From Planctomycetes bacterium UBA1662 (GTDB taxonomy: Bacteria > Planctomycetota > UBA8108): a stretch of 16,326 nucleotides of DNA. The stretch covers positions 1-16,326 of the forward strand of contig DCKY01000238.1 of the NCBI GenBank assembly GCA_002320775.1. The letters run 5' to 3'. The notes under the pieces are model-generated. The model worked only from the letters and a program-made list of their open reading frames with translations. It was not told where the DNA came from and made no database searches. Of the stretch, positions 1-6,409 are shown piece by piece (positions within the stretch are counted from its first letter, which is position 1; the number at the start of each line of letters is the position of its first letter). Both the position numbers and the translations under genes were made by a program.

Positions 1-246
1 GCGCCGCAGTTCACCACCTGGGTGCTGGTGACCGGGAAGGGGCCGCATACGGGACTCCTGCTCGCCGATGATCCTGACGGCTCACTGCGCCTGGCGGCCG
101 CGGGCGGGCAGGTGGTGAAGATCAGGCCGGAGGAGGTGCTCAGGCGCCAGCCCCAGAACACATCCCTGATGCCCGGCAATCTGCATGAGCTGATGACGCT
201 GAAGGAACTCGCCGACCTGGTCGCTTTTCTGAAGTCGGCGCGCTGA
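1..246 (+). CDS. C-terminal fragment of a putative haem-binding-domain protein (5' end outside window)
   Basis: The reading frame is open from base 1 and ends with TGA at 244-246, so only the last 81 residues are seen. The residues read APQFTTWVLVTGKG, then a GLL-x-ADDPDGSLRLAAAGGQVVKI stretch, then VLRRQ, then SLMPGNLHELMTLKELADLVAFLKS. This resembles the C-terminal end of the putative haem-binding (cytochrome-c-like) domain common in Planctomycetota and Verrucomicrobiota membrane-bound dehydrogenase-like proteins, which typically ends with 'SLMP-x-gL-x-x-L-t-x-x-e-x-x-DL-x-x-yL'. The CxxCH haem site would lie upstream, outside the window, so haem binding is inferred from family resemblance only. 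The next gene starts 20 bases later, which suggests co-transcription with the AhpD-like selenoprotein. An internal GTG at 22 is not the true start. Confidence 0.75.
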   Translation, partial: APQFTTWVLVTGKGPHTGLLLADDPDGSLRLAAAGGQVVKIRPEEVLRRQPQNTSLMPGNLHELMTLKELADLVAFLKSAR

Positions 247-266
247 CCATTTACAGGAGCTGAAAC

Positions 267-833
267 ATGGCCTGGATTGAAACGATTCCCCCGGAAGAAG
301 CCGGGGGGCCGCTGAAGAAGGAATACGATGAGGCGGTCGCCCGCTCGGGGAGCGTGGCCAACGTCGTCAGCCTCTCGAGCCTGAACCCCGGGGCCCTGTC
401 GGCCTGGATCGGGGTCTACAAGGCGGTCATGCACGGCCCCTCGCCGCTGGAGCGCTATGAGCGCGAGCTGGTGGCGACGATCGTCTCGCAGGAAAACGCC
501 TGTCGCTACTGACTGCTCAGCCATGCCGAGAGCCTCCGGTCGGAGGTTCCTGAAAGAAGCGAGTGGGTCGATGCCGTAAGGGCTGACTGGCGCGCCGCGG
601 AGCTCAGCGGTCGCGAGAGGGCGCTCTGTGAATACGCCGTGGCGTTGACCAGGGATCCCGGCTCCACCGGCGAGGGGGAGTTGGCGGCGCTTCGCGATGC
701 CGGGCTCGACGATCGGGCCATTCTCGATCTCACGCACGTGATCGGCTTCTTCGCCTACGCCAACCGGCTGGTCGATGGTCTCGGCTGTGAGCTCGAGGCG
801 GGAATGGACGAAGCCGAAGCGGACGGAGACTGA
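267..833 (+). CDS. AhpD/carboxymuconolactone decarboxylase-like peroxidase-related selenoprotein (C-x-x-U)
   Basis: Read through an in-frame TGA at 510-512 as selenocysteine, the gene gives 188 residues with Sec at position 82. The Sec lies in E-N-A-C79-R-Y-U82-L-L-S-H86, which matches the AhpD-type pattern E-N-x-C-x-Y-C-x-x-H, with Sec replacing the second Cys of the CxxC redox pair. The downstream part (about 83-188) stays in frame and supplies the rest of the helical AhpD-like fold, including the C-terminal DLTHVIGFFAYANRL segment typical of these proteins. The family is associated with peroxide or hydroperoxide reduction; the substrate is unknown. No signal peptide is seen, so it is probably cytoplasmic. 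The ATG at 267 has a good Shine-Dalgarno (AGGAG, 255-259). It follows the haem-binding-domain gene by 20 bases. Read conventionally it would split into an 81-residue stub and an orphan fragment starting at GTG 639. Confidence 0.9.
530..549 (+). promoter_or_regulatory. Bacterial SECIS-like hairpin of the AhpD-like selenoprotein
   Basis: Directly seen: gagcctcc-GGTC-ggaggttc folds as an 8-bp stem (one G-T wobble) with a GGTC tetraloop at 538-541. The stem begins 18 bases and the loop 26 bases after the TGA (510-512). Bacterial SECIS elements lie inside the coding region just 3' of the UGA and often carry a G- and U-rich apical loop recognised by SelB, so position and shape fit. Function is inferred. 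Confidence 0.75.
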
Positions 834-888
834 AGGGCGTCTTGGCTCGCCGCGCCACAGGCGTTAAGCTGTTCGGTTCAAAATCGCC

Positions 889-1944
889 ATGACAACAGCA
901 GTACTCTTGTCGGGAGGCGTCGACAGCTCGGTCGCCCTGCGGCTTCTGCAGGAGGAGGGGCACGACGACCTCACGGCCTTCTATCTCAAGATCTGGCTCG
1001 AGGATGAGCTCCACTACCTGGGGGATTGCCCCTGGGAGGAGGATCTTGCCTACGCGCGCGCGGTCTGCGACGCGGCGGGCGTGCCGCTTGAGGTTGTTCC
1101 GCTCCAGCGCCAGTACTGGGACCGGGTGGTCTCCTATACCATCGCCGAGCTGAAGGACGGACGCACCCCGAGCCCTGATATCTTCTGCAACCAGCGGGTC
1201 AAGTTCGGCGCCTTTTTCGAGGAGGTCGGGGAAGACTTCGACAGGGTGGCCACCGGGCACTATGCGCGAACCGAGGAGGCTGACGGCCTCCACTGGCTGA
1301 AGAAGGGCGTGGACCCGGTCAAGGACCAGACCTATTTCCTCTGCTACCTCGACCAGGCGCAGCTTGCGCGCTGTGTTTTTCCCCTCGGCGCTCTGCCCAA
1401 GAACGAGGTGCGCGCGCTGGCCGAGCGCTACGGCCTGCCCAACAGCGCCCGTCCCGACAGCCAGGGGATCTGTTTTCTCGGCAAGATCAGCTACAACGAT
1501 TTCGTTCGCCACCATCTCGGCGAAAAGCCGGGGGACATCATCCGGCGGGAGACCGGCGAGAAGCTCGGCGAGCACCGGGGCTTCTGGTTTCACACCGTCG
1601 GACAGCGTCGCGGGCTCGGGCTCGCCCAGGGCCCGTGGTTCGTCTCCGGCAAGGATGTCGAGGAGAACATTGTCTATGTCTCCCACGCCGATGAGCTGCC
1701 GGAGGCCAGCCGGAGCGAGTACCGGATTGGGGAGCCGCATTGGATCAGCGCTCCTCCCGGCGAGGGCTCGCTGCAGGTCAAGCTGCGGCATAGCGAGCAG
1801 GTCTATGATTGCGAGCTCAGCGGCCCGGGGCCGGGGGATGCCGTGGTGCGGCTGGCCGACGCGGACGCAGGTATTGCCGCTGGCCAGTTTACAGTTTTTT
1901 ACAAAGGCGACGTCTGCCTCGGCGCTGCTCCGATACTCGGCTGA
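889..1944 (+). CDS. mnmA: tRNA-specific 2-thiouridylase MnmA
   Basis: This 351-residue protein has the length expected for MnmA, which uses ATP and persulfide sulfur to make 2-thiouridine at U34 of Lys, Glu and Gln tRNAs. The PP-loop SGGVDSS is at residues 8-14, the N-type ATP pyrophosphatase signature. The catalytic Cys is C100 in PDIFCNQRVKFG, and the second, persulfide-carrying Cys is C195 in SQGICFLG. ATGHYAR (about 121-127) and KDQTYFL (about 145-151) are also conserved. The N-terminal region (YLKIWLEDELHYLGDCPWEEDL, YWDRVVSY) resembles the plant/chloroplast type more than the E. coli type, judged from memory of those sequences. The 2-thiouridine product is also the substrate for 2-selenouridine synthesis by MnmH/SelU, which is notable in a selenium-rich neighbourhood, but no mnmH is seen here. 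No clear Shine-Dalgarno precedes the ATG. Confidence 0.95.
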   Translation: MTTAVLLSGGVDSSVALRLLQEEGHDDLTAFYLKIWLEDELHYLGDCPWEEDLAYARAVCDAAGVPLEVVPLQRQYWDRVVSYTIAELKDGRTPSPDIFCNQRVKFGAFFEEVGEDFDRVATGHYARTEEADGLHWLKKGVDPVKDQTYFLCYLDQAQLARCVFPLGALPKNEVRALAERYGLPNSARPDSQGICFLGKISYNDFVRHHLGEKPGDIIRRETGEKLGEHRGFWFHTVGQRRGLGLAQGPWFVSGKDVEENIVYVSHADELPEASRSEYRIGEPHWISAPPGEGSLQVKLRHSEQVYDCELSGPGPGDAVVRLADADAGIAAGQFTVFYKGDVCLGAAPILG

Positions 1945-2013
1945 ATACCCGTTTCCAGGCCTTTTTTACCGGCCTGCGGAGCCTTCTGAGCTGACAGGGA
2001 GTAAAGGGTTATT

Positions 2014-2042
2014 TTGCACCCGTATGGCCGAGCGACTACAAT
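2014..2042 (+). promoter_or_regulatory. Candidate sigma-70-type promoter upstream of the TlpA-like selenoprotein
   Basis: TTGCAC (2014-2019), a 17-base spacer, then TACAAT (2037-2042). The -10 matches consensus at five of six bases and the -35 at three of six, with optimal spacing. It lies in the 168-base gap after mnmA, about 70 bases upstream of the ATG at 2113, and the local AT content is higher than in the flanking genes. Promoter function is inferred. Confidence 0.35.
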
Positions 2043-2112
2043 TCAGGTGGTCTGTTTCAGAGTCGAGGCAGACGTTCAATTGTGCAACGAAATCCCTTAA
2101 CAGGAGTAACCG

Positions 2113-3099
2113 ATGAAAAGAGTACTGACCTTTGCCGCCCTGGCGGCCGCCATCGCGATGGCAGGGTCGACGCTCCGTTCGGCCAACCCCAAGGGAACAC
2201 CGGCCCCCGAGGTGAAGCCATCTGTCTGGCTCAACACCCAGGGCAAGGATGTTTCCTGGAGCAGGCTGAAAGGGCGTGTGATCCTGGTAGAGAAGTGGGC
2301 CACCACATGAGGCCCGTGTATCCGGTCAATCCCTCACCTGAACTCTCTGAATAAGAAGTTCGGGCCCAGGGGATTGTCGATCGTCGGAGTTACCGGCGAA
2401 CCAGCCACACGGATCGAGCCCTTCATCAAGGACAAGGGCATCAATTACCTGATTGCTATCGGTGGTGCTCCGGGCTACCAGACTCGGGGAATTCCCCATT
2501 CCTGGCTTGTCGACACCAAGGGCAACATTGTCTGGGAAGGCCATCCTGCGAGCCTGAAGGACCAGCAGATTGAAGCGCTGGTCAAGGACTTCCGGCCCTG
2601 GCCGACCCTGAAACTTGGTGGCGATCTGAAGAAGGCCAGCGCCTACGTTAATGGCGGTCGTCTCGGAGATGGCATCAAGGAGCTGACCAAGTATCTCAAG
2701 AAGCCCAAGGACGATACGGTTGTCCCGGATGTTGAGAAGGCGCTCAAGCGCATCGAGGAATTCGGTGCGGGCCAGCTTGCCGGAGCCGAGGAGGCAGCCA
2801 AGAAGGGTGATTACGATGTCGTTCTCACCAGTCTCGAGCTTGCCGAGAAGTCCTTCAAGGGCCACGATGTCGGCGACCAGGCTAAGGCTCGCCTGAGGGC
2901 GCTGAAGAAGGACAAGGCCACCAAGAACGAAATGGCCGCGGCCGCGATCTTTATCAAGGCGCAGAAAAACATCGACAGTGGCCAGAACCGCTTTGCAATG
3001 GCGTATCTCAGGCAGATCACCAAGTCAAAGAAGTACGCCGACACGAAGATGAAGGCGAAGGCCGAGAAGCTCTACGAGGACGTGAGCACGAGGCCCTGA
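2113..3099 (+). CDS. Exported TlpA/thioredoxin-like selenoprotein (U-G-P-C active site)
   Basis: Read through TGA 2308-2310 as Sec, the gene gives 328 residues with Sec at position 66. The motif is EKWATT-U66-G-P-C69-IRSIPHLNSL, which corresponds to the WATWCGPC active site of TlpA/ResA-like thiol-disulfide oxidoreductases with the first Cys replaced by Sec and the preceding Trp by Thr. Residues 1-24 form a signal peptide (MKR, hydrophobic Ala-rich core, SANP). A thioredoxin fold continues in frame: LSIVGVTGE, then RGIPHSWLVDTKGNIVWEGHP, with the cis-Pro loop at IPHSW. Residues about 165-328 form a Lys-rich, probably helical C-terminal extension rich in AAKKGDY-like segments, function unknown. 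Start: ATG 2113 with AGGAG at 2102-2106. The TrmH gene starts 3 bases after the stop. The role is presumably periplasmic thiol or peroxide redox chemistry; the partner is unknown. Confidence 0.9.
2308..2336 (+). promoter_or_regulatory. Weak candidate SECIS region of the TlpA-like selenoprotein
   Basis: The TGA itself is part of TGAGG (2308-2312), which can pair with CCTCA (2332-2336). Inside lies GGTC (2324-2327), the same tetranucleotide found in the loops of the AhpD-like and giant-lipoprotein hairpins. The internal pairing I can find by eye is only 3 bp (CCG 2314-2316 with CGG 2323-2325), so the structure is much less convincing than the other three. A minimum-free-energy fold of 2300-2370 would decide. 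A longer alternative pairs GGCCCG at 2311-2316 with CGGGCC at 2361-2366. Confidence 0.3.
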
Positions 3100-3102
3100 T
3101 TG

Positions 3103-3819
3103 ATGGAAGAACCAGGCGGCGGGGCAGCTGATCCTTCTCTGAAAATGGAGAGGGTCGGCTGCCCCGTTCCTGTTTGTGGCGCGATCTTCGAGATTCCGGC
3201 GGGGCGTCTCGGCCGCAACATCTACTGCCTTGAGTGCGGCCGGCGAATGACCGCCCGGCCGGCCGGGCACAGCGAGCGTCTGCGGGCGAGGGAGAGCGGG
3301 ACCGGTTCCGGGCCGGGAGCGCCGATCGAGCGCCTTCCCCTGGCCGCGGTCCTCGATGACATCCGCAGCCTGTGGAATGTCGGGTCGATTTTTCGCAGCG
3401 CCGATGGCTGCGGCGTTCGGAAGCTCTGGCTCGCGGGCATCACGGGCGCGCCTCCCCGGGCCGAGATCACCAAGACCGCGCTCGGTGCCGAGGAGCAGGT
3501 CGCCTGGGATTACCGGGCAGATGTGCTCGAGGCCATCGAGCAGGCGCGCGCCGATGGCTACGAGGCGGTGATTATCGAGGCCGGGGACACCGCCGCCAGC
3601 CTGGATGATTTTCGCTGGCCTGAGAGGCCCTGCCTGGTGCTCGGCAACGAGGCCACCGGGGTCTCTCCGCTGGTGCTCGATGCCTGTGAGCATCGGGTGT
3701 CGATTCCCATGTGCGGGGTGAAGGAGTCCTTCAACGTCGCGGTCGCCTTCGGCATCGCCGCCCATCGAGCGGCCCGGGCTCTCGCTCCGGATCATCCCGA
3801 GGTCGTTTTCCGCGGATAA
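3103..3819 (+). CDS. SpoU/TrmH-family RNA methyltransferase with N-terminal zinc-ribbon-like motif
   Basis: A 238-residue SPOUT-class methyltransferase. The C-terminal two thirds contain the family motifs: NVGSIFRSAD (motif 1), LVLGNEATGVS (motif 2) and SIPMCGVKESFNVAVAFGI (motif 3), the trefoil-knot S-adenosylmethionine site for 2'-O-ribose methylation. The target RNA cannot be told from sequence. Residues 1-50 add something less usual: C20-x4-C25 and C42-x2-C45, a Cys4 zinc-ribbon-like pattern, followed by a variable linker to about residue 72. The start is chosen at ATG 3103; a TTG at 3100 directly follows the stop of the preceding gene, so initiation is closely coupled to the TlpA-like gene. 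The stop is TAA. The link to the selenoprotein upstream may be only transcriptional. Confidence 0.9.
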   Translation: MEEPGGGAADPSLKMERVGCPVPVCGAIFEIPAGRLGRNIYCLECGRRMTARPAGHSERLRARESGTGSGPGAPIERLPLAAVLDDIRSLWNVGSIFRSADGCGVRKLWLAGITGAPPRAEITKTALGAEEQVAWDYRADVLEAIEQARADGYEAVIIEAGDTAASLDDFRWPERPCLVLGNEATGVSPLVLDACEHRVSIPMCGVKESFNVAVAFGIAAHRAARALAPDHPEVVFRG

Positions 3820-3906
3820 GAGTCCCGTGCCCCCTTGTCTATCCGGGCCGGCCGGCTTAACCTGAGTTCTCTGATCATGAGGCTTCCCCCGTGAGGACTG
3901 AGAATA

Positions 3907-5328
3907 ATGAGTGAAAATACCGGCAAGACTGAGCTCTCAGGCTCCAGCCAGAAGTGGTACGAAGGGATCACCCGCTACCAGTGGCTGGTGCTGACCATCG
4001 CCTCCCTCGGCTGGATGTTCGACGTCTTCGAGGGACAGATCTTCGTCTCCTCGATGCGCGACGCCATGCCCGCCCTGCTCGGGGTAGACCCGGACGCCCC
4101 GGTGGTCTCGAGGTGGAACGACTGGGCGTTTGGCAGCTTCCTGCTGGGGGGGGCGCTTGGCGGCGTGGTGTTCGGGGTTCTCAGCGACAGGATCGGTCGT
4201 TCGAAGACCATGATCATCACGATCCTCTTCTACTCGCTCTTCACCTGCGTAACTGCGTTCGCGCAGGAGCCGTGGCATATGGTCGTCCTGCGGTTCTTCG
4301 TCGCCATGGGGGTCGGGGGTGAATGGGCCGTCGCCTCCGCGATGGTCGCCGAGGTCATGCCGGCGCGCTCGCGCCCGGTGATGAGCTCGATCTTTCACGC
4401 ATCGAGCGTCGGCGGCACCTTGATGGCCGCGGCGGCCGGCGCCTACATCGTCGGCAACCCCGACCTGGGAGAGTCGGCCTGGCGCTGGGGTTTCGCGATC
4501 GGCGCGGCGCCCGCGGCCCTGACGCTCTGGGTGCGCTGGAAGCTTCGAGAGCCGGAGCAGTGGGTGAAGGCTCGCGAGCGCGCCTTGTCGGACGATGAAC
4601 AGAAGACCGGTCGAGTTATCGAGCTCTTCCAGGGGACCAACCTGCGCAACACCATCATCGGCGTCAGCCTGGCCTCGATCGGCCTGGTGACCTTCTGGGG
4701 CGGACACATCTACGGAAAAAACGCGCTGCTTCGCGAGGCCCAGAAGGAGGCGCTCGTCCTGGAGAGCGTCTCGCTCTCCGCGCCGAAGGATGGCGGCGAG
4801 GCTGAGCTGAAGGCCTACAAGGAGTCGCGCCAGGCGGCGCTTGGCAAGCACAAGGAGAGGATCAAGCGCGCCGAGATGCTCAGCATGGTGCTCAACACCA
4901 TCGGCGGCGGACTTGGGCTGGTGCTCTTCGGGTGGATCTCCACGCGACTCGGCAGGAAGGGGGCCTTCATCCTCTACCACGCGGTGGCCTTCGTGATGAT
5001 GCTCCTGCTCTTCGAGGTGCTGATCGCCAACGATGTCGGGACGATGTGGCTTGCGATCACGTTGCCGGTCTTTGGCTTCTTCACTCTCGGGATGCACGCG
5101 GGCTACGCGGTGTACTTTCCCGAGCTCTATCCAACACGGCTGCGCGGTACCGGGGCGGGCTTCTGCTTCAACATGGGCCGCCTTGCGACAGCCGCGGCGT
5201 TCTTCGGTTTCGGGGCATTCCCGGTACCGGCGGAGACGAAGGCGGTCTATCTCGCCCCTCTCTACCTCGTGGGTGTCGTGATCGTGTTCTTCGCCCGGGA
5301 GACCCGTAACGAGGAGCTTCCCGAATGA
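3907..5328 (+). CDS. MFS transporter, AAHS/NaiP-like group
   Basis: This 473-residue protein has the hydrophobic profile of a 12-helix major facilitator. TM1 is near YQWLVLTIASLGWMFDVFEG (residues about 25-44). The loop 2-3 motif is GVLSDRIGRSK. TM4 carries RFFVAMGVGGEWAVASAMVAEVMPARSR, a signature of the aromatic-acid/nicotinate-type (AAHS-like) transporters. The second half has FGWISTRLGRKGAF and LYPTRLRGTGAGFCFNMGR. Between TM7 (about residues 248-270) and TM8 (about 320) there is a roughly 50-residue charged segment rich in Lys and Glu, probably an extra helical loop. The substrate is unknown. The stop overlaps the start of the oxidoreductase gene by 4 bases (ATGA), suggesting translational coupling and uptake plus oxidation of one organic substrate. 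The start ATG 3907 follows a GAGG-type ribosome site. Confidence 0.88.
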   Translation: MSENTGKTELSGSSQKWYEGITRYQWLVLTIASLGWMFDVFEGQIFVSSMRDAMPALLGVDPDAPVVSRWNDWAFGSFLLGGALGGVVFGVLSDRIGRSKTMIITILFYSLFTCVTAFAQEPWHMVVLRFFVAMGVGGEWAVASAMVAEVMPARSRPVMSSIFHASSVGGTLMAAAAGAYIVGNPDLGESAWRWGFAIGAAPAALTLWVRWKLREPEQWVKARERALSDDEQKTGRVIELFQGTNLRNTIIGVSLASIGLVTFWGGHIYGKNALLREAQKEALVLESVSLSAPKDGGEAELKAYKESRQAALGKHKERIKRAEMLSMVLNTIGGGLGLVLFGWISTRLGRKGAFILYHAVAFVMMLLLFEVLIANDVGTMWLAITLPVFGFFTLGMHAGYAVYFPELYPTRLRGTGAGFCFNMGRLATAAAFFGFGAFPVPAETKAVYLAPLYLVGVVIVFFARETRNEELPE

Positions 5329-6386
5329 CCGTCTCGGGTCCCGTTCGCTACGGGCTCGTCGGCTACGGTTTGTTCGGGGCCCATCACGCGTCGGCGATCG
5401 AGGCGGCGCCGAGCGCCGAGCTTGCCGCCATCGCGGTCAAGTCCGAGGCCAGCCAGGCCGCGGCGAGAGAGGCCCATCCCGGTGTCGAGGTCTGCGGCGA
5501 TTACCGCGAGCTGCTGGGTCGTGCCGATATCGACATCATCGATGTGACGGTTCCGAATGTCTTGCACCACGAGGTGGCCGCGGCGGCGCTCGACGCGGGC
5601 AAGCACGTGCTGCTGGAGAAGCCGATGGCTCTTGAGCTGGGGCATTGCGACGACCTCATCTCCCGTGCCGCAGAGAAGAACCTTCTGCTGGCGGTCGGCC
5701 ACGAGCTGCGCCTGTCCTCTCTCTGGGGGAAGGCGCGTGAGCTGATCGACGAGGGCGTGATCGGGCGTCCCCTTCATGCCATGGTGGAGCTGTCGCGCTT
5801 TCCCTACCGCCAGGGGGCGGAGGGGTGGCGCTGGGATATCGGCCGAGTCGGCAGCTGGATCCTCGAGGAGCCGATCCACTTTCTTGACCTGGCCCGCTGG
5901 TATCTCGCAGGCAACGGCGAGCCGGTGTCGGTCTACGCCCGCGGCAATTCGCGTCACGCCGGCCAGCCCGAGTTGCGGGACAACTTTTCGGCCCTGGTTA
6001 ATTTTCCCGATGGCGCCTACGCGCTCGTTTCCCAGACCCTCTCGGCCTTCGGTCATCATCAGACCGCGAAGATCGCCGGCGAGAAGGGCACGATCTGGGC
6101 CTGGTGGAGCGCCGCAGATGCCCGCGATGAGCGCTCAAATTACGGTCTTCGCTACGGACTTGGCGACGAGGTTACCGAGCTTGAACTGGAGGCGCCCGCC
6201 GGCGAGTTGCTCGAGCTTCACGCGGAGATCGAGGCGGTGGCCCGTTGCGTTCTTGACGGAACCCCGCCGCCGTGTACGGGGGAAGATGGCCGCTGGTCGA
6301 CGCTCCTTTGCCTCGCGGCGCAGGCCTCGATCGACAGCGGAGCGGTCTGCGACCTGGGAGAATTTACCGCTGCCGGTACGGCCTGA
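5325..6386 (+). CDS. Gfo/Idh/MocA-family NAD(P)-dependent oxidoreductase
   Basis: A 353-residue protein, normal for the family, whose members oxidise or reduce sugars, inositols and related polyols. The Rossmann nucleotide-binding loop is GLVGYGLFGAHH (about residues 10-21). EKPMAL (98-103) is the conserved Glu-Lys-Pro with the catalytic Lys at 99. GHELRLS follows at about 125, and EEPIHFLDLARWYL (about 181-194) carries the conserved His of the active site. The C-terminal sheet domain runs from about 125 to 330. Its ATG lies inside the stop of the MFS gene (ATGA overlap), so the pair is almost certainly co-translated. The actual substrate cannot be assigned. The stop TGA (6384-6386) is 8 bases from the stop of the convergent giant lipoprotein gene. 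Confidence 0.93.
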   Translation: MTVSGPVRYGLVGYGLFGAHHASAIEAAPSAELAAIAVKSEASQAAAREAHPGVEVCGDYRELLGRADIDIIDVTVPNVLHHEVAAAALDAGKHVLLEKPMALELGHCDDLISRAAEKNLLLAVGHELRLSSLWGKARELIDEGVIGRPLHAMVELSRFPYRQGAEGWRWDIGRVGSWILEEPIHFLDLARWYLAGNGEPVSVYARGNSRHAGQPELRDNFSALVNFPDGAYALVSQTLSAFGHHQTAKIAGEKGTIWAWWSAADARDERSNYGLRYGLGDEVTELELEAPAGELLELHAEIEAVARCVLDGTPPPCTGEDGRWSTLLCLAAQASIDSGAVCDLGEFTAAGTA

Positions 6387-6388
6387 GC

Positions 6389-6409
6389 CCGCGGCTATTT
6401 CGGCCGCGG
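6389..6409. terminator. Hairpin at convergent gene junction, possible bidirectional terminator
   Basis: CCGCGGC (6389-6395) pairs perfectly with GCCGCGG (6403-6409) around a 7-base loop, TATTTCG. It starts 2 bases after the oxidoreductase stop and overlaps the stop codon of the minus-strand gene. No T-tract follows on either strand, so intrinsic termination is uncertain. Confidence 0.35.

Noticed and set aside
730..1791. Long minus-strand ORF of 353 codons opposite mnmA
   Set aside because: It is a GC-rich shadow of mnmA, with low-complexity Arg/Pro-rich sequence at one end and no recognisable family.
1942..1944. TGA at the end of mnmA, and likewise those ending the Gfo/Idh/MocA and CotH-like genes, as possible Sec codons
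   Set aside because: The proteins end at their normal family lengths, and the bases after these TGAs translate into short unrelated sequence with no conserved motif.
3937..5097. Minus-strand ORF of 386 codons opposite the MFS transporter
   Set aside because: It is very rich in charged residues (His, Arg, Asp, Glu), as expected for the antisense of hydrophobic transmembrane codons, and no family is visible.
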